Of a stretch of 20,600 nucleotides of DNA, positions 15,301-20,600 are shown piece after piece; the stretch's first letter is position 1, and each line of letters begins with the position of its first letter. Source of the DNA: Sutterella sp. UBA4713 (GTDB taxonomy: Bacteria > Pseudomonadota > Gammaproteobacteria > Burkholderiales > Burkholderiaceae_F); contig DHJT01000053.1 in NCBI GenBank assembly GCA_002404465.1, forward strand, positions 1 through 20,600, given 5' to 3'. The translations under genes and the position numbers were made by a program. Under the pieces are notes generated by a model. The model saw only the letters and a list, made by a program, of their open reading frames with translations, ran no database searches and had not been told where the DNA came from.

Positions 15301-15436
15301 CGGAGCGCAGTCGGCAATCGGTATTGCCGTCTTGGGCGGCATGCTCACGGGCACGTTCCTGTGCATCTTCTTTGTGCCGGTGTTTTTCGTGCTAATCAAT
15401 AAGATTTTCGGTCGCAAAAGACTGAGTAAGGTTTAA
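12311..15436 (+). CDS. RND multidrug efflux pump, HAE1 family (AcrB/MexB type)
   Basis: Proton-driven trimeric drug exporter of the inner membrane. At 1041 aa with two large periplasmic loops it has full family architecture. It opens with FFVNRPIFAWVIAIVIMLAG (TM1). The proton-relay residues are present: D408-D409 in GLLVDDAIVVVENVERVM, K941 in GLVAKNAILIVEFARDLY, and T978 in RLRPILMTSIAF. Porter-domain landmarks include QYPNIAPPQI, SSQSDSVGMASI, PSSFMPQEDQG and YAISLLVVFLALAALYESWS. The C-terminus is IFFVPVFFVLINKIF. These follow E. coli AcrB closely, so the substrates are probably diverse amphiphilic or hydrophobic drugs rather than metals. AAGAGG lies eight bases before ATG. Confidence 0.96.
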   Translation: MLSRFFVNRPIFAWVIAIVIMLAGALASLTLPVSQYPNIAPPQIRIWAQYPGANAETVARTVTQIIEENMTGLDGMLYMSSQSDSVGMASIRITFEAGTDPDIAQVQVQNKLSVVEAKLPESVRRIGVTVEKSAPSFLMAFAFYDKTGKLTGHDLGDFLINNIKEPISRVQGVGDVQCFGASYAMRIWVDPDKLFKYNLQPSDVVNAVAAQNVQVAAGDVGAAPVNKERLITAKIRASSLMERPEQFEQIALVTKQDGTVVRIKDVARVELGSQSYQFDGIYQGQSASGMAISLAGGANAKRVAADVQAKLEELRPFYPEGVELKIVMDTTRFVDAAMHEVIKTLIEAILLVIFVMYLFLQNARATIIPTIAVPVVLLGTLAVMGILGFSINMLTMFGLVLAIGLLVDDAIVVVENVERVMDEDQSDPHVATVKSMQQITGALVGIAMVLSAVFIPMAFFGGSTGVIYRQFSVTIVSAMLLSVVVAVTLTPALCASILRQKVAGQEPTHVRFFMAFNHGFHLFSRFVCRVVHGLSRRIKMLVVIYGLLLALVVWGFAHLPSSFMPQEDQGVLLFTGTTPPSATAGRTDAVLRHASDVILKQEKDNIESTYFVRGFSFGGTGENMALGFMELKDWSVRKKASQAISAIQGRVQARLFGPDLNDLVGYVFPLPAVPELGVAEGFDFFLEDRNGLGHDRLMEVMGEFLRKANSDPRLTMVRHNGMDDVPLLELNVDYDKARAMGVSNTDINNTLSIAFGSSYVNDFMDRGRIKKVYVQGDAASRGEQSDIAKWHVRNNKGELVSFDAFASITWGVGAGRLERFNAVDAVNIQGQPAPGYSSGEAMKAVEEILTQMPQGYAIEWNALSFQERAAGNNAAPLYAISLLVVFLALAALYESWSIPIAVILVVPLGVLGALGLTAFTGRENDVYFQVGLLTTVGLVAKNAILIVEFARDLYDSGKDLLEAVVEAVRLRLRPILMTSIAFGLGVFPLAVATGAGAGAQSAIGIAVLGGMLTGTFLCIFFVPVFFVLINKIFGRKRLSKV

Positions 15437-15453
15437 GGACGTGAGAAGAGAAA

Positions 15454-16869
15454 ATGATGCGTAAATCCTTTGTTTTATTGCCCTTGGCGGTAGCGGTTCT
15501 TGTCGCAGGTTGCTCTTTTGCTCCGACCTATGAGAGACCGGAAGCACCGATTGAAGCGGCTTGGCCGGCCTCGGAGGCGACGAAAAACGTCCAATTGCTC
15601 ACCGAAGGGTTGCAGCAATGGGGTGATTTTTTTCGCGATGAACGGCTTAAGAAGCTGATTGCCAAAGGACTTTCGGATAACCGAAGCCTCAGATCTGCCG
15701 TTTTAAGTGTTGAGCAGGCGCGTGCCAAGTACAACGTAAGTCGTAGCAACCTCCTGCCGAGTGTATCGGCCGTGGCGCAGAGAACGGCACGCGGGGCCTT
15801 TGATAATGAGCCGGTTTCTTCTGCGATGACAAACGGCTATACGGCCAATGCGATGGCTTCCTACGAACTTGACCTGTTCGGTCGTGTGCGCAACACCAAC
15901 GAAATGGCATTGCAGGCGTACTTTCAGACGCAAGCGGCACAACGGTCGGCTCAGATGACGATGATTGCCGAAATCGCCAATACATGGCTTGCGCTCGGAG
16001 CGGCTAAAGACAAGTTGCGCTTGGCCGAAGAGACGCTTGAAAGTCAGGAGAAAACTTGTGAATTGATTCAGAAAAGTTACGACGCCGGAGCATCGAGCTT
16101 GATGGATTTAGAACAGGCTAAAACCACGGTTGCTAATGCACAGATAGCAAAGTCGCAGGCTCTGCAACAGGTTAGCCAGTATCGCAATGCACTCACGGTT
16201 CTTGTGGGTGGCTCGTTCGATTCTTCTCTTGAGGCCGAGACACTTCCTGCGGATGTGACGGCACCTGTTTCGGCAACATCCAATGTTCCGAGCGAGGTGC
16301 TTTTAAATCGTCCCGATATTGCGGCGGCCGAGGCGCGACTCCGCAGTGCCAATGCCAATATCGGCGTTGCTCGAGCGGCTTTCTTCCCGTCGATATCGCT
16401 GACGGGGTCAGCCGGTTACGCCTCAAGTCACTTAACGGATTTATTTAATTCCGCGAGCGCAGTTTGGTCTTTCACACCTTCGATCTCTCTGCCGATTTTC
16501 CAGGGCGGGCAGAATATCCAAAACCTGAAAGCTGCTGATGCAGCAAAGCGCGGTGCTGTGGCCGATTATGAAGCAGCGATTCAAAGCGCATTTAAGGAAG
16601 TGGCCGATGCTCTGGCAACGGAAGGGACTGTTCAAGAGCAACTCAAGGCCACGGAAAGTTTAGCCGAGTCGACAAACAAGACCTATGAGCTGGCGTTGGC
16701 TCGCTATAAGAGCGGTATGGATAGTTTCTTGCAGGTCCTCGATAGCCAACGTTCGAATTTTTCCGCACAGCAAGCACTGGTTAATATGCGCCTTTCTCGA
16801 GTAACAAGCTTGGTGACGCTTTACAAAGTGATGGGCGGCGGTTCGCAGCTGCCCCAAGAGGCTGACTAA
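15454..16869 (+). CDS. Outer-membrane efflux channel lipoprotein (NodT/OprM family)
   Basis: TolC-like trimeric channel that completes the tripartite pump. The signal peptide ends in a lipobox (V17-A18-G19-C20), giving a lipid-anchored outer-membrane protein. APTYERPEAP and WGDFFRDERLKKLIAKGLSDN are typical of the OprM/NodT family start. Two outer-membrane-efflux repeats cover about 60-250 and 280-465. The internal LLNRPDIAAAEARLRSANANIG marks the second repeat, with ARAAFFPSISLTG after it, and SPTF-like SFTPSISLPIFQGG follows. ALARYKSGMDSFLQVLDSQRS closes the second. At 471 aa it is complete. Two adjacent ATGs exist (15454, 15457); AAGAG at 15446-15450 is better spaced for the second, so the N-terminus may be one residue shorter. 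Confidence 0.94.
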   Translation: MMRKSFVLLPLAVAVLVAGCSFAPTYERPEAPIEAAWPASEATKNVQLLTEGLQQWGDFFRDERLKKLIAKGLSDNRSLRSAVLSVEQARAKYNVSRSNLLPSVSAVAQRTARGAFDNEPVSSAMTNGYTANAMASYELDLFGRVRNTNEMALQAYFQTQAAQRSAQMTMIAEIANTWLALGAAKDKLRLAEETLESQEKTCELIQKSYDAGASSLMDLEQAKTTVANAQIAKSQALQQVSQYRNALTVLVGGSFDSSLEAETLPADVTAPVSATSNVPSEVLLNRPDIAAAEARLRSANANIGVARAAFFPSISLTGSAGYASSHLTDLFNSASAVWSFTPSISLPIFQGGQNIQNLKAADAAKRGAVADYEAAIQSAFKEVADALATEGTVQEQLKATESLAESTNKTYELALARYKSGMDSFLQVLDSQRSNFSAQQALVNMRLSRVTSLVTLYKVMGGGSQLPQEAD

Positions 16870-16888
16870 CCGAGCACAAGGAAATCTG

Positions 16889-17449
16889 ATGCCTTCTGCA
16901 GAAAGCGACTCCCTGGCTTCACAGCGCCGTGAAGAAATTCTCACGGCGGCTCGTGCTTGTTTTGGCGAAAAAGGATTTAGTGCAACGAAGATGAAGGACA
17001 TTGCCTCACACATGCAGATGAGTGTGGGCAATTTGTATAACTACTTTAAAAGCAAGGATGAAATCGTTCGAACACTGGCGCAGCAACAGATTGATCTTCT
17101 TTTAAAAAAAATTCGCAAAACGGATTGCGCAAACCGAGAGAAGAACATTCGAGACGTGCAAGAGATTGCACTGTCGCGGCTGAATTTCCGTCGAGCCATA
17201 TTTGCGTTGGACGTCATGAATGCGGCGGCAAGCAATAAAAAACTGGCACAGATTCTTCACTACTATGACAGAGCGTGTCGTGAAGCGCTTCTTTCCGTTT
17301 ACAAACAAAAAAATGTTCAGAATCCGGAAATCAAACTGGAGTGTGATATGTGTTTGCTTGACGGATTGATTATTCGCATTATCGCCAACCCGACACTTGA
17401 TGCCGGCAAGCTTGCGAAAGCCGTAGCCGAAATGATTGTGGGGAGTTAA
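16889..17449 (+). CDS. TetR/AcrR-family transcriptional regulator, likely repressor of the efflux operon
   Basis: 186 aa with an N-terminal TetR DNA-binding domain: RREEILTAARACFGEKGF (13-30), then helix-turn-helix residues about 33-52 (ATKMKDIASHMQMSVGNLYNYF is the signature, quoted here in part as KDIASHMQMSVGNLYNYFK). The C-terminal helices, which bind the inducer in this family, show no sequence match I can name. The gene starts 19 bases after the channel stop codon with AAGGAA before ATG, so it appears to be transcribed with the pump it probably controls. Many efflux TetR genes are divergent instead. Co-transcription predicts autoregulation through the repeat at 11044-11059. It is followed by the bidirectional terminator. 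Confidence 0.9.
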   Translation: MPSAESDSLASQRREEILTAARACFGEKGFSATKMKDIASHMQMSVGNLYNYFKSKDEIVRTLAQQQIDLLLKKIRKTDCANREKNIRDVQEIALSRLNFRRAIFALDVMNAAASNKKLAQILHYYDRACREALLSVYKQKNVQNPEIKLECDMCLLDGLIIRIIANPTLDAGKLAKAVAEMIVGS

Positions 17450-17455
17450 TCTGAA

Positions 17456-17485
17456 CGAAAAAGGTTGCCGAGGCAACCTTTTTCG
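17456..17485. terminator. Bidirectional Rho-independent terminator between tetR and htrA
   Basis: A 13-bp perfect stem (17456-17468 with 17473-17485): an outer CG, five A-T pairs and GGTTGC/GCAACC, closed by a four-base CGAG loop. The A-run on one side and T-run on the other give a T-tail in both directions. It sits in the 48-bp gap between the convergent tetR and htrA genes and can serve both. Confidence 0.93.
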
Positions 17486-17497
17486 CGTCAAGTTGAA

Positions 17498-18919
17498 CTA
17501 CTTTAATTTAACCGGAACAAAGATTCGAGTTTGCCCGCGCTGTAGCAAGAGGCGGAGCATTTTTGTCTTGGAGATGACAGCGCCTAAATCCGAGGGTTTT
17601 TTCATTGCCTGGCCGTTGACACTCACAATAATGTCGCCGCGCTGAACTCCGGCTTTGCGCGCAGCGCCCTCGCTTGAGGTTACGAGCAATCCAACAGTGC
17701 CGGCGCTATCGGCTTCTTCGGCTGTGAGCGATCGGACGGAAACGCCCAAGCGAGCGGCGTCGGAAGTCGCCTTCTTGGATGCATTGCCGGCGCTGTCTTG
17801 GCTGTCTTCGCCAACTTTGACTTTGACCGAAACCTGTTTGCCGTCACGAATAACCGTGAGCATCAAATCCGAGCCCGGCGTCATGGAACTGACCAGAACC
17901 GGAAGATCGCCGCTTGAGGCGATGGGTTTGCCGTTGGCTTGCACAATGATGTCGCCTTCGCGAAGATCGCTTTTAGCTGCCGGTCCGTTTTTATCAATTT
18001 GACTGACGAGAGCGCCTTGGGGCGTTTTCATCCCGAAGCTTTCAGCCAGTTCTTGTGTCATGCTCTGAACGACAACACCGATGCGACCGCGAGTTACTTT
18101 GCCTGTTGAGACAAGTTGATCTTTAATTTGCAGAGCCAAATCAATCGGGATGGCAAAAGAAAGGCCCATAAAGCCACCGGACGTGGAGAAAATCTGCGAA
18201 TTAATGCCGACGACTTCACCGGCCATGTTAAAGAGCGGACCGCCGGAGTTGCCCGGATTGACAGCGACATCGGTTTGAATAAACGGGACGTACTGATCGG
18301 ACGGTAACTGACGGCTCTTTGCAGAGACGATGCCGGCCGTGACGGTGTTATCCAAACCGAAGGGGCTGCCGATGGCCGCTACCCATTCCCCGACCTTCAG
18401 CTTTGAGGAGTCCCCCATTTTTAAAGCAGGAAGATCTTTCGCATCGATTTTGACAACGGCGATATCGGTTTTTTGATCGCTACCGAGGACCTTGCCTTTA
18501 AATTCGCGATTGTCCGTTAATCGCACGGTGATCTCATCAGCACCGTCAATGACGTGGTGGTTCGTTAGAATCAAACCGTCTGAGCTGATGATAAAGCCCG
18601 AACCCGTGCCGCGTCGCTCGGGTTCTTCTTGAGGGCCGACAAACGGGAAAATCGGGAACCCGAAACGCTTGAAAATTTCTGCTTGACGTTCGTCAAGTTC
18701 CCCGAACGGGTTGGCGCCTTCAATCACACGTGCCTCGCGCACGGTGGAAATATTGACAACACCTTTGCCGTATTTTTCAACAAGGCTGACAAAGTCCGGC
18801 AGTTGCGTCTTATCGGACTCGAAAAGCGCAGCTGAACTAACCGGGGCATACGTGCTTAATCCGGTAGCAAAGACAGCAGCCAAAGCGGCAACGACGAGCG
18901 ATTTAGTGCGAGATTTCAT
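17498..18919 (-). CDS. htrA: HtrA/Deg-family periplasmic serine endoprotease with two PDZ domains (DegP/DegQ/MucD type)
   Basis: ATP-independent protease and chaperone for misfolded envelope proteins. Numbering is from ATG 18919 (473 aa). The signal peptide spans residues 1-30, with cleavage after A30 (SSA). The trypsin-like domain has its catalytic triad: H122 (NHHV), D152 (TDIAVV) and S225 (NPGNSGGP). A long loop rich in Phe, Pro and Glu (about 70-100) is the LA-loop region. PDZ1 (about 270-360) carries GRIGVVVQ and GDIIVQANGKPI. A Ser/Ala/Lys linker (about 370-385) leads to PDZ2 (VQRGDIIVSVNGQAM). An in-frame TTG at 18946 would add nine residues and spoil the signal peptide. GGAG is about 12 bases before the ATG, a loose spacing. 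No clear sigma-E-type promoter was found. Confidence 0.94.
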   Translation of the reverse strand: MKSRTKSLVVAALAAVFATGLSTYAPVSSAALFESDKTQLPDFVSLVEKYGKGVVNISTVREARVIEGANPFGELDERQAEIFKRFGFPIFPFVGPQEEPERRGTGSGFIISSDGLILTNHHVIDGADEITVRLTDNREFKGKVLGSDQKTDIAVVKIDAKDLPALKMGDSSKLKVGEWVAAIGSPFGLDNTVTAGIVSAKSRQLPSDQYVPFIQTDVAVNPGNSGGPLFNMAGEVVGINSQIFSTSGGFMGLSFAIPIDLALQIKDQLVSTGKVTRGRIGVVVQSMTQELAESFGMKTPQGALVSQIDKNGPAAKSDLREGDIIVQANGKPIASSGDLPVLVSSMTPGSDLMLTVIRDGKQVSVKVKVGEDSQDSAGNASKKATSDAARLGVSVRSLTAEEADSAGTVGLLVTSSEGAARKAGVQRGDIIVSVNGQAMKKPSDLGAVISKTKMLRLLLQRGQTRIFVPVKLK

Positions 18920-19033
18920 AGTGTTTTGGAACTCCGAAAAAGACAAATGAAAACGTATCTGTCACAATAACCGTACGATAGACGAAAAATATCACGGAAA
19001 CTGTTCGTCAATTGCGTAATCTGTGCCCAAGTC

Positions 19034-19047
19034 GTTACATTTGTAAC
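19034..19047. promoter_or_regulatory. Palindrome between divergent htrA and membrane-protein genes, possible operator
   Basis: GTTACA (19034-19039) and TGTAAC (19042-19047) are perfect 6-bp arms separated by TT. The site lies 115 bases upstream of htrA and 85 upstream of the divergent gene. A regulator bound here could affect either. No family-specific box was recognised. Confidence 0.45.
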
Positions 19048-19131
19048 AAAGAAAGTGGGGATCTTTTCGCTAAGGCCCTTCCTTTGGGTGTGGTGATTGC
19101 TTAGGGGATTCTCGGAAGACGGAGAAAAAGG

Positions 19132-19599
19132 ATGGAAAAATCAACGCAACAAAAAGAACGTTTGCCGGTTGCGACGGGGCAGGATTGCCAAGAAACGACG
19201 CATTTTAAAACGCCGGGAAGAAGCATTGTCCTTGTTGCGAAGGTCGTTTACGGATTGCATGCCTTGTCCATTCTTTTAGGCATCGCAACGGGAGCGAGCA
19301 TCTTGGGGTCGTTTCTCTTCGGTTGGCCCTCAATTGCCGCTGTTGTGCTCAACTATGCTTTAAGGAGCGAAGCAAAGGGAACCTACATCGAAAGTCACTT
19401 TTCTTGGCAAATTCGCACATTTTGGGTCGCTGCTCTCTGGGCTCTTCTTGTGGCAATTCTCGGGGCGCTCCTAAGTTGGGTGCTCGTTGGTTTTGCAATC
19501 TGGGGCATCGGCTTTATGGTCATGGGAATTTGGGTCGGTTATCGCATTATTCGTGGATGGATTCGATTGACGGCAGGAAGTCCGATGCCTGCCGAATAA
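19132..19599 (+). CDS. Small conserved inner-membrane protein, DUF4870-like
   Basis: 155 aa. A polar N-terminus (1-30) is followed by four hydrophobic segments (about 31-50, 51-75, 96-114, 115-140). The motif ESHFSWQIRTFW between segments two and three, and WVGYRIIRGWIRL near the end, recall a widespread betaproteobacterial membrane-protein family resembling DUF4870; this is from memory. No enzymatic residues are visible and the function is unknown. GGAGAAAAAGG directly precedes the ATG. It is divergent from htrA, which hints at an envelope role but does not show one. Confidence 0.8.
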   Translation: MEKSTQQKERLPVATGQDCQETTHFKTPGRSIVLVAKVVYGLHALSILLGIATGASILGSFLFGWPSIAAVVLNYALRSEAKGTYIESHFSWQIRTFWVAALWALLVAILGALLSWVLVGFAIWGIGFMVMGIWVGYRIIRGWIRLTAGSPMPAE

Positions 19600-19722
19600 A
19601 AAACGAACCAAGCAACGAGCAAAGGAGGCGGTTGCGACCTCTCGGTTGCCTGAGTCGTTTTGTCTTAAGGAGCGCAACGCCCAATCAAAAAAACGTCGCG
19701 CCCTTATCGAGCGGGATTGTCT

Positions 19723-20286
19723 TTATGTGACGGATTGAATACGCGCGACGACCTCTTGGGCGTGGGCTGGGATTCGGGCCTCAATACGCTCTTTTTCACT
19801 TTCAGATGTTACGTTCGGGATAACCATCATGGCGTAGGACGCAACGGGTTCAAGCCAGTTCATGGAACAAAAAAGTGCCGTCTGCTCAAATTGAACGAGA
19901 AAGTCTTTTAAGTAAAAGTGTTCGACGCCTTCCGGTGTGTAGTCGACGTTACGGCCGCCGGTTGTTACCGAAACAAGCAAACTTTTTCCTTTTAAGGCAT
20001 CGCCGCCTGCGCCGTAGGCAAAGCCGTAAGCGAGCACATCGTCAATCCACTGCTTCATTTTCGCAGGAGCCGAATACCAATAGATCGGAAACTGCCAAAC
20101 GATGACATCGGCCTTAGCAAGGGCTTGCTGTTCGGCGACAACGTACGTTTTGTCTTCGGTCACGGTGGCGGCAACGGAGCGAATTTCAGCCTGAGGCAAC
20201 CTTTTTCTGAGTTCAGAAAGAATGCGTCCTGTTGTTGAAAGGGGGTGCGGATTCGGTTGCCCATTGATAATCAGGATGTTTGTCAT
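19723..20286 (-). CDS. NAD(P)H-dependent flavin oxidoreductase, flavodoxin-like fold (KefF/MdaB/NQO-like)
   Basis: 187 aa. ILIINGQPNPHPLS (4-17) is the FMN/FAD phosphate-binding first loop of the Flavodoxin_2 family. QFPIYWYSAPAKMKQWID (65-82) and the YGFAYG that follows form the family hallmark at the flavin edge. TTGGRN is the second flavin loop. Such enzymes reduce quinones or other electrophiles by two electrons. Some are ancillary subunits of potassium efflux systems, but no kef gene is adjacent. GGAGG lies about eight bases before the ATG. It is divergent from an AEC permease gene. The physiological substrate cannot be read from sequence. Confidence 0.9.
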   Translation of the reverse strand: MTNILIINGQPNPHPLSTTGRILSELRKRLPQAEIRSVAATVTEDKTYVVAEQQALAKADVIVWQFPIYWYSAPAKMKQWIDDVLAYGFAYGAGGDALKGKSLLVSVTTGGRNVDYTPEGVEHFYLKDFLVQFEQTALFCSMNWLEPVASYAMMVIPNVTSESEKERIEARIPAHAQEVVARIQSVT

Positions 20287-20346
20287 GCGAGGATCCTCCG
20301 GAAAATAGGAAAGAGACCGTTATCGTAGCAGGGCGTTTTGGATTGA

Positions 20347-20377
20347 AAATCTCTGAGTCACTTAAATTCGGAGATTT
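20347..20377. promoter_or_regulatory. Inverted repeat between divergent oxidoreductase and permease genes, possible shared operator
   Basis: Arms AAATCTCTGA (20347-20356) and TCGGAGATTT (20368-20377) pair over nine of ten positions, with one G-T, around an 11-base spacer. No T-run follows. The site is about 60 bases from each start codon, in the expected promoter zone of both genes. A weak minus-strand promoter (TTTTCA, 16 bp, TACGAT) lies next to it. Confidence 0.5.
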
Positions 20378-20439
20378 AACGCGCAGCGGATCGGATAAGG
20401 AACGATAATTCTTCAAACCGCATTTGTCAGGCTCACAAT

Positions 20440-20600
20440 ATGAATCCATTGGTCGTTATTCTTCCCGATTTTTTGATTATCTTTCTGGGACTGTTCCTTC
20501 GGACGCGATTGCACTATGACGATGCCTTTTGGAACGCGGCCGAGCGGCTTGTCTTTAAGGTTCTTTTCCCGCCTCTTTTGTTTTTGTCGGTTGCGCAAAG
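20440..20600 (+). CDS. AEC (auxin efflux carrier)-family permease, 5' part only
   Basis: ATG at 20440 opens a frame that stays open to the window end: 53 complete codons, no stop. The start MNPLVVILPDFLIIFLGLFL is a first membrane helix, followed by RTRLHYDDAFWNAAERLVFKVLFPPLLF, cited here only as two family-typical features: the basic loop with FW and the LFPPLLF second helix. That arrangement is characteristic of AEC transporters, which export or exchange carboxylates and other anions. The start is inferred from the helix position; the ribosome-binding site is weak. It is divergent from the oxidoreductase. Confidence 0.8.
   Translation, partial: MNPLVVILPDFLIIFLGLFLRTRLHYDDAFWNAAERLVFKVLFPPLLFLSVAQ

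Noticed and set aside
18977..19011. Sigma-E-like promoter for htrA on the minus strand (GAAC ... TCTAT)
   Set aside because: The -35 is only a partial match and the spacing is about two bases too long. The alternative TTGACG -35 has no proper -10 at 16-18 bp.
19629..19649. Direct repeat CGGTTGC with 7-base spacing after the small membrane-protein gene
   Set aside because: Short, only two copies, in a convergent gap; likely chance.

Overview
This window looks like ordinary core chromosome from a Betaproteobacterium. The best guess is Burkholderiales, possibly a Sutterellaceae-like gut commensal. That placement is an inference from gene order (ubiE followed by a Tim44-domain protein, a glmU-glmS pair, a tartrate-dehydratase-type lyase), protein flavour and moderate GC; no 16S or other taxonomic marker is present. 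All genes appear intact. I see no insertion sequence, prophage, CRISPR array, toxin-antitoxin pair or obvious island.

Layout. (1) 1-2956: priA (replication-restart helicase, apparently without its winged-helix domain), a tRNA-Arg(CCG) with its own -10 box and a hairpin behind it, then ubiE (ubiquinone/menaquinone C-methyltransferase). (2) 3015-3926: a secreted or membrane Tim44-domain protein. (3) 4082-5592: ttdA-ttdB, two overlapping genes for a two-subunit class-I [4Fe-4S] hydro-lyase that most resembles L(+)-tartrate dehydratase, closed by a terminator. (4) 5593-6032: a 440-bp gene-free stretch rich in inverted repeats, leading into a sodium:solute symporter (6033-7490) with a strong terminator. 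(5) 7651-10864: glmU-glmS, giving two steps of the UDP-GlcNAc pathway, closed by a terminator. (6) 11127-17449: a complete tripartite RND efflux operon (periplasmic adaptor, HAE1 inner-membrane pump, outer-membrane channel) with a TetR-family repressor as its last gene and an operator-like inverted repeat beside a -10 element at its front. (7) 17498-18919, minus strand: an HtrA/Deg periplasmic protease that converges on the efflux operon and shares a 13-bp-stem bidirectional terminator with it. (8) 19132-19599: a small four-helix membrane protein, divergent from htrA, with a palindrome between them. (9) 19723-20286, minus strand: a flavodoxin-fold NAD(P)H oxidoreductase, and from 20440 the 5' end of an AEC-family permease running off the window, with another inverted repeat between these divergent genes.

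How they fit together: the window is dominated by envelope work (UDP-GlcNAc supply, drug efflux, periplasmic proteolysis), respiratory quinone synthesis and organic-acid metabolism or transport. I found no convincing new multi-gene system. The observations most worth a second look are the shortened PriA, the densely structured leader upstream of the symporter, and three putative operator repeats in intergenic regions.
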